This document shows, one piece after another, positions 58,588-64,000 of a stretch of 64,000 nucleotides of DNA. How positions within the stretch are numbered: the first letter of the stretch is position 1; the number at the start of each line of letters is the position of its first letter. The notes beneath the pieces are model-generated. The model did not search any database. It was not told the origin of the DNA and saw nothing but the letters and a program-made list of their open reading frames with translations. The position numbers and the translations under genes were made by a program. This DNA comes from Owenia fusiformis (taxonomy: Eukaryota > Annelida > Polychaeta > Sabellida > Oweniidae), in assembly GCA_903813345.2 (NCBI GenBank), contig CAIIXF020000012.1, positions 17,044,020 through 17,108,019 on the forward strand, read 5' to 3'.

Positions 58588-59641
58588 GTGTCAGGTCAAA
58601 AGAAAAGGTTGGTTTTACCAAGGGAAAGATCAATACCCGGTGATTTCAGCGGGAAGTGGCGTTTCGTATAGTGGATTAGCTGCGCGCGCACGCATAAATG
58701 TGATTATCCAATATATTTAGGGGAGGGCTATTTGAAATAGTTTTTGGTCTCAGGCGCGACCCAGGGCTGTTGTCTTAAGGACATTTAGTTGAAAATGAGC
58801 CATTCGGCTGATAATTGGTAAGAGTTTGCGATCTTATAATGTATAACTGTTACCCAGACACATATTTTGACACGAATCTGTTGGAAATAAGCTTTGAACC
58901 GAGAGATATTCACGATTGATATGCACATTTTTGATTGTGCCATTGCTTTTCCATTGCACAGTCCATGTATTGATAGAAGTAACATTAATAATGCAGATTG
59001 GTTTACCATCAATACATGGCAAACACTACATATCGGTCTATTAAATACCAGTTTGTGTCTTAAATAGTTTTATATTTCCATCCATGGCCTGAAGTCCGGT
59101 AGAAATACAGAATATTTAAACATCAAAGTTGAAAGTTAAAAGCTAATCTGTCAATTTTCTGTCTGCAAAAGAGCGTTTACATTTGACACAATAACAGACT
59201 GAGGCTTTGAAATCGAGGATTCCCCATGAAAATATGACGTCATACTAATTAGCATAAGGATTTCCTTATTGGTCTGGGTCGAGCCTTGTTCGAAAACACA
59301 ATCCATAAATACATGCTAATTTCTAAGGAGATAGGAAGTGTATAACGTGTTTATCGATTTTGTTTAAAGATTTAATCAATTATCAAATTGTTGAAGTGGA
59401 TAAAGTGGTCACACTTGCTTCAATTCATAGCGTAATCGACGGATAGAAACTGACCGAATTCCCGATATCCTACCCCGTATTACTGTAGGCTATTAAGCAC
59501 AGTGACCTACAGAGGGCGCTATCACAAACAAGTACTGCATGAACCGATAAATTCCCGGGTATTGTAACGCCCTTGGTTTTACCCAGCCACTGTCAGTGAT
59601 CTGACATATCAACCATGTCTAAGCTCTGCCCAGCCTGACAC
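58588..59641. mobile_element. 1.05-kb TIR element in the tandem repeat
   Basis: The ends are GTGTCAGG and CCTGACAC. Further in, ACCAAGGG...CAATACCCGG faces CCGGGTATTG...CCCTTGGT. It is GC-richer than its surroundings, with GCGCGCGCACGC at 58682. Possible AGC duplication; superfamily unresolved. Confidence 0.65.
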
Positions 59642-59705
59642 AAGCTCTGACTAGACCCTAGTCGAGCTCCAGAACACCTCATAAAACAATCATTGGTAAA
59701 CTGAG

Positions 59706-60896
59706 TTGTAGGCTTCATATTGGACTGTTTGGAGACAAGGTAATTTCAAAATTCAGAAGTAATGGTTTTAACTTTTTAACTTTAAGATATGTTTTTCAGC
59801 TTTTTAGTTAGAGGCAGTGAAAAATATAATCATCAAAAAACACAAATTTTAACATTGCAATTTTCTGAATGTGATGAATCACTTTATTGGTTAAAATGTA
59901 GTAGGATTGATTTAATAATATCATTTATTGCTTGCCTGGTCATTCAATCTGGGTGATTTAGCAGGGTACATGTTTCTTGTATCAAAATGAAGAGGTGAAG
60001 AATTAAACTAATAAACTCCTTCTTAAATTGGCTAATTTCGTGCTTTAAATGAAAGTGTCAAAAATATCCAATAACTGAGTGTACAAATTGGTTGGAACTT
60101 TTCTGTATTAAATATCTAAAAGGAACATTTTGCATTGAAAATCTTCAGTCCTGAACAGTAAACAAACTAAAAGGTAGGAACTGTACTGTAATTTTTCACT
60201 ATTGCAAGTTAGAATGATTCAGATTCAGATTGATGGCATTGATATGGCGGATTTTTTCAATCCGCAAATCCATCAAATTAAAACGGTAGCCAAATTAAGT
60301 GTATCTACAGAAAAATGACTAAGTAATACCTGGGGAATGGAAAAATCTTGGAGGAGGGGAGACAAATAAAATTATTTTTACAAAGCTTAAAAAGATATGT
60401 CGATTTTGTTACAGACATCTGAGACATGGCCAGGACCTACCAAAAAACTCATGGATATGTGTCCACCAGCTTTTTAAAAATCATTTTTTACTTTAATTTT
60501 TTTGATCAAAACATGAGTTGCGTACAGTTGTGCTCCACAATATGATATTGAAAACTTTGTATCAGTCAATAAAAGTCTGATTACTAGTACCTTGTAATGT
60601 CTTGTTTGAAAGTGTATTCACTATGTAGTATGGTTGTCCTTGCCTAAAAGTTTTACATTTAAAAAATGATAATAAAAGTGCTTGGAAAATAATATTACAC
60701 CCTGAAAGAGGCATTTCATAATTGATTTTTATAAAACATATATTGAAATATCTTCAAATATACAAGTATTTTAACTTATTTAATTTTTCTAAACTTATGT
60801 TTATTTTATGAATAATTACAAATCCTGTTTCATAAATATGCTTAATATTTTCTTGGAATGAAATACAATATCATTGCCTAATTTGAATATTTTTTA
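59706..60896 (+). other. Upstream intronic or 5' flank of gene F
   Basis: This is very AT-rich DNA with no ORF or known repeat. It is not homologous to the upstream flanks of A-E until the acceptor itself. Confidence 0.5.
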
Positions 60897-60909
60897 ATTG
60901 TGTTTCCAG
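60897..60909 (+). other. 3' splice acceptor of zinc-finger F
   Basis: TTGTGTTTCCAG is followed by TGCAAGAGAAC, aligned with TTTCCAG/TGCAGCTACAC of the A-E group. The ATG lies 175 bp downstream. Confidence 0.7.
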
Positions 60910-61084
60910 TGCAAGAGAACGTCTAGATGATCAAAAGTAGTCGTAGTAGCCGTTCGATTCAAGTGACTTCCAAATAATTTATAAGAGGGGATAATATCAC
61001 AATGACAAATCAGTTTTCAACATCTATTGAAAGATATTAAATAATCAGGTATAATCTTAGATCTTAAGTATAATAATTTTAACA

Positions 61085-62962
61085 ATGGATCGTATGGTAG
61101 CAGAGAATGATGTGAGACAATGTCATGATGAACCAATTATCAAAGAGGAAATCAAGGATTCATTTGACAGTATTGCTACCAATGATCCTACCTTATTTGA
61201 TATAATCAGCCACAATGATGTCAAACTAGAATTAGATTGTGCTGGTGGCCAAGAAGTGACTGCTTCGATTGACTATGATAAACTAAGTGTTGAAGAAGAG
61301 TCAGACTGTAAAGGTGACAACACACTTGAAACTAATGATGTCACCTTGCCTGATAGGACCAGCCCTAATGATGTCAAATTAGAATTAGATGATACAGGTG
61401 GTGATTCAGAGACTTGTGCAATTGACTACAATGAACTTAATATTAAAGAAGAGGCAGACTGCAAAAGTGATAATGTACCCTATTCTGATTTTGATAATCT
61501 ACCTGTTCAGTTAGAGGATAGGGAATCAGATGTCAAACCTGAGCTTGGATGTGTAGTTGGTGATGATGTTTATGCTGCAAGCATTTGCACAGCAGAGGAA
61601 AACTCATTCAAATGTTATCATTGTGATAAATGTTTCACACATAAAAAGTATTTGAAACAACATGTAAAAATCCATACTGGAGAAAAACCATTTAAGTGTG
61701 ATCATTGTGAGAAATGTTTCATTCAACAATCAAATTTGAAACAACATACCATGATTCACACTGGAGAGAAACCATTCAAATGTAGACATTGTGAGGAGGG
61801 TTTCACCCTACAACATCGTTTGATACGTCATATGAGGAATCATACTGGAGAGAAACCATTCAAATGTGAACATTGTGAGAAATGTTTCACACAACAAAAA
61901 TATTTGAGAGAACATATCAAGGTTCATACTGGAGAGAAACCATTTAAATGTGATCATTGTGAGAAATATTTCACTCAACAATCAAATTTGAAACAACATA
62001 TCAAGATTCACACTGGGGAGAAATCATTCAAATGTAAACACTGTGAGAGATGTTTCACACTGCAACATCAATTGCTACGTCATAACAGGACTCATACTGG
62101 AGAGAAACCATTCAAATGTGATCATTGTGAGAAATGTTTCACTCAACAATCAAATCTGAAACAACATACAAAGATTCATACTGGAGAGAAACCTTTTAAA
62201 TGTGATCACTGTGAGAAGTGTTTCACACGACAACACAATTTGATATATCATAACAGGACCCATAATGGAGAGAAGCCATTCAAATGTAATAATTGTGAGA
62301 AGTCATTCAGTCTACAAGATGATATGAAACAACATATCAGGATTCATACTGGGGTGAAGTCATTTCAGTGTGAACATTGTGACAAATGTTTCACCCAACA
62401 AAATGATTTGAAACAACATATCAAAATGGTTCATACTAGAGATAAACCATTCAAATGTGAATATTGTGAGAAATGTTTTACAAATCAAAACAGTTTGAAA
62501 CACCATATCTGGATTCATAAGAGAGGGAAACCATTTAAATGTGAACATTGTGAGAAATGTTTCAGCCAACAAAACAATTTGAAACGACATATCATGACTC
62601 ACACTGGAGAGAAACCATTCAAATGTGATCATTGTGAGAAGTGTTTCAGTGAACAATACTATTTATTGCGCCATATCAGGACTCATACGAGAGAGAAACC
62701 ATTCAAATGTGAATATTGTGAGAAGTGTTTCGGACAACAACACCATTTGACACAGCATAATAGGATTCATACTGGAGAGAAACCATTCAAATGTGATCAC
62801 TGTGGAAAATATTTCACACGACAATACAACTTAAAAGAGCATATCAGGATTCACACCGGAGAGAAACCATTCAAATGTGAACATTGTGAGAAGTGTTTCA
62901 CACAACAATCCAACTTAGAAAAGCATATCAAGATTCATGCTGGAAAAAAACATTCACAATGA
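61085..62962 (+). CDS. Zinc-finger protein F, divergent paralogue, 16 C2H2 fingers
   Basis: It has 625 residues. The first 27 align with the A-E proteins (MDR..E.D.....DEP.IK.EI..SF), including a hydrophobic-Lys-x-Glu motif at 19-22 (IKEE). A 51-residue unit is repeated: VKLE at 46-49 and 97-100, each followed by a Cys and a DYxxL stretch. Further motifs are IKEE (120-123) and VKPE (150-153). Sixteen regular C2H2 fingers start at Cys177, mostly with TGEKPFKC linkers and TQQSNLKQH-type helices, so neighbouring fingers are alike. The stop at 62960-62962 follows a 2-bp loss in the next linker; more finger sequence lies beyond in another frame, so the ancestral protein was longer. Likely a nuclear DNA-binding regulator. 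Confidence 0.92.
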   Translation: MDRMVAENDVRQCHDEPIIKEEIKDSFDSIATNDPTLFDIISHNDVKLELDCAGGQEVTASIDYDKLSVEEESDCKGDNTLETNDVTLPDRTSPNDVKLELDDTGGDSETCAIDYNELNIKEEADCKSDNVPYSDFDNLPVQLEDRESDVKPELGCVVGDDVYAASICTAEENSFKCYHCDKCFTHKKYLKQHVKIHTGEKPFKCDHCEKCFIQQSNLKQHTMIHTGEKPFKCRHCEEGFTLQHRLIRHMRNHTGEKPFKCEHCEKCFTQQKYLREHIKVHTGEKPFKCDHCEKYFTQQSNLKQHIKIHTGEKSFKCKHCERCFTLQHQLLRHNRTHTGEKPFKCDHCEKCFTQQSNLKQHTKIHTGEKPFKCDHCEKCFTRQHNLIYHNRTHNGEKPFKCNNCEKSFSLQDDMKQHIRIHTGVKSFQCEHCDKCFTQQNDLKQHIKMVHTRDKPFKCEYCEKCFTNQNSLKHHIWIHKRGKPFKCEHCEKCFSQQNNLKRHIMTHTGEKPFKCDHCEKCFSEQYYLLRHIRTHTREKPFKCEYCEKCFGQQHHLTQHNRIHTGEKPFKCDHCGKYFTRQYNLKEHIRIHTGEKPFKCEHCEKCFTQQSNLEKHIKIHAGKKHSQ

Positions 62963-63220
62963 TCATTGTGAGAAATGTTTCAAACAACAATCAAATTTGA
63001 AACAACATGTAAGGATTCATATTGCATATAATGTGACCAATTTTTTAAGAAGATTTGAAATGGCATATGGAGCCATGTATTCAATTGTGAATATTTTGGG
63101 AAATGTTTCATTTTTGCAAACAAAGTGAATTGAAAAGACATACTTGGGAGAAATCATTCTAATGTGAACATGTGAGATTCATTTTACTTTGATAAGTCAT
63201 TTGAGACAGCATTTCAGTGT
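62963..63220 (+). pseudogene. Decayed C-terminal fingers of gene F
   Basis: Just after the stop, CDHCEKCF-type finger coding continues in another frame (HCEKCFKQQSNLKQHVRIH). Two further finger-like stretches (YFGKCF near 63090, LRQHFS near 63205) contain stops and indels. It is now 3' UTR. Confidence 0.8.
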
Positions 63221-63329
63221 TTAAGAACTTTGATCATTGTTTTAAGAATCACACTTTTTAGGTTGAATCAGAATCTTAATATGATTAGAACATTATACTG
63301 TTTTCTGCAAGTGGAGTTTACATTGAACC

Positions 63330-63335
63330 AATAAA
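63330..63335 (+). terminator. Likely poly(A) signal of gene F
   Basis: AATAAA lies 368 bp after the stop. A second one follows at about 63354. Confidence 0.55.
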
Positions 63336-63359
63336 ATTATTTGATGATTTAAGAAATAA

Positions 63360-64000
63360 AAAAGAAGTAACCTTTGTTAGTTTTCATGTACGTCTGGCAG
63401 TTTTTTCAAATATCGTTACAGATATCACTTTCAAATTTTTAAACTTCAAACTTATGAGTGCATACAGATGTGGGTGAAAAATTTTGGCTAGATACCTACT
63501 TTCTGTCGGCCGTCAAGTCAAATGTTAAATAAAGCTTTAACATCTTGTTCAACTCACTTCATTCTACATTATGCTATAATTTTGTAAAAGGAAACCAGCA
63601 AAACTTTTTTATTGTCATCCGTTTTGGATTTTTCCATCCTAAAGTCTTGTCTGTAAAGTCTTGTCTGCGCGTTTTCATGTGAACCGTTTGGTAGATCAAT
63701 TTCAAATTTTTAGGGAGATTGAATGTTCTTGTTTCAAAACTGAATATTCTTATTACCTTGTGAGACTCTTACAGTATCTTAAGCATGTTTTAAGAGTTGG
63801 GATGTGAATATCTTTTTAAATGCCCATGGGCAATTAGGATAAAATGACGGCAATTAAATGCACATAAGGGCACTTCATTGAGAATGGATTTTCTTATTTC
63901 CATTACTGTACTTCTCACCAGTTTTCTAAACATTTTGGCCACATTCCAAATAGTTATAGGTAGAGATGTCACAGAACAAAAAAAATCGAAATGGTTTGGT
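63360..64000. other. 3' flank of gene F, nothing recognised
   Basis: AT-rich, with a short direct repeat of AAGTCTTGTCTG near 63650. No gene was seen. Confidence 0.45.

Overview
This is AT-rich animal nuclear DNA, most likely from an invertebrate. It contains a cluster of C2H2 zinc-finger genes with conserved 3' splice acceptors and AATAAA signals, and the flanks are dense with miniature inverted-repeat transposons (MITEs). No prokaryotic gene organisation is visible. Several repeat styles (GGCGGCCATTTT-rich repeats, CAGGCCCGTAGCC ends, CTGTAAAACGGG ends) look like those I associate with marine invertebrates, but I cannot name a phylum with confidence.

Layout. Positions 1-41,560 are a tandem array of about six zinc-finger units: A (broken), B (intact), C (broken chimera), D (intact), a string of remnants at 35.85-37.4 kb, and E (intact). 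Units A and D lie in a segmental duplication of about 10 kb (1-10,420 and 25,231-35,370) whose copies are nearly identical apart from insertions and one 0.56-kb deletion. Because several copies of the same flank are present, many transposon insertions can be compared with an empty site in the same window, which gives exact ends and target-site duplications (TSDs). From 41.5 to 56 kb there is no recognisable gene. That stretch holds nested inverted-repeat elements, including one whose ends are built of 16-bp repeats and two structures built of CCATGG palindromes. From 56.3 to 64 kb there is a relic of a more distant paralogue, whose finger part is inverted relative to its N-terminal part, followed by an intact 625-residue paralogue F.

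Genes. All intact genes share one architecture: a 3' splice site about 115-175 bp upstream of the ATG, a single coding exon, an acidic N-terminus, and 14 (type 1) or 16 (F) C2H2 finger units. There is no recognisable KRAB, BTB, SCAN or ZAD domain. The N-terminus carries hydrophobic-Lys-x-Glu motifs (IKKE, VKQE, VKPE, VKLE) that match the SUMO-acceptor consensus. In A and D the VKQE motif sits in a 14-residue unit repeated nine times, against once in B and E and twice in C. In F a different, 51-residue unit around VKLE is duplicated. Thus the same motif has been amplified in two independent ways. Between paralogues, several substitutions fall at DNA-contact positions of fingers 5-7. My inference, untested, is a young, fast-turning-over family of DNA-binding regulators, possibly SUMO-dependent repressors, in a transposon-dense neighbourhood.
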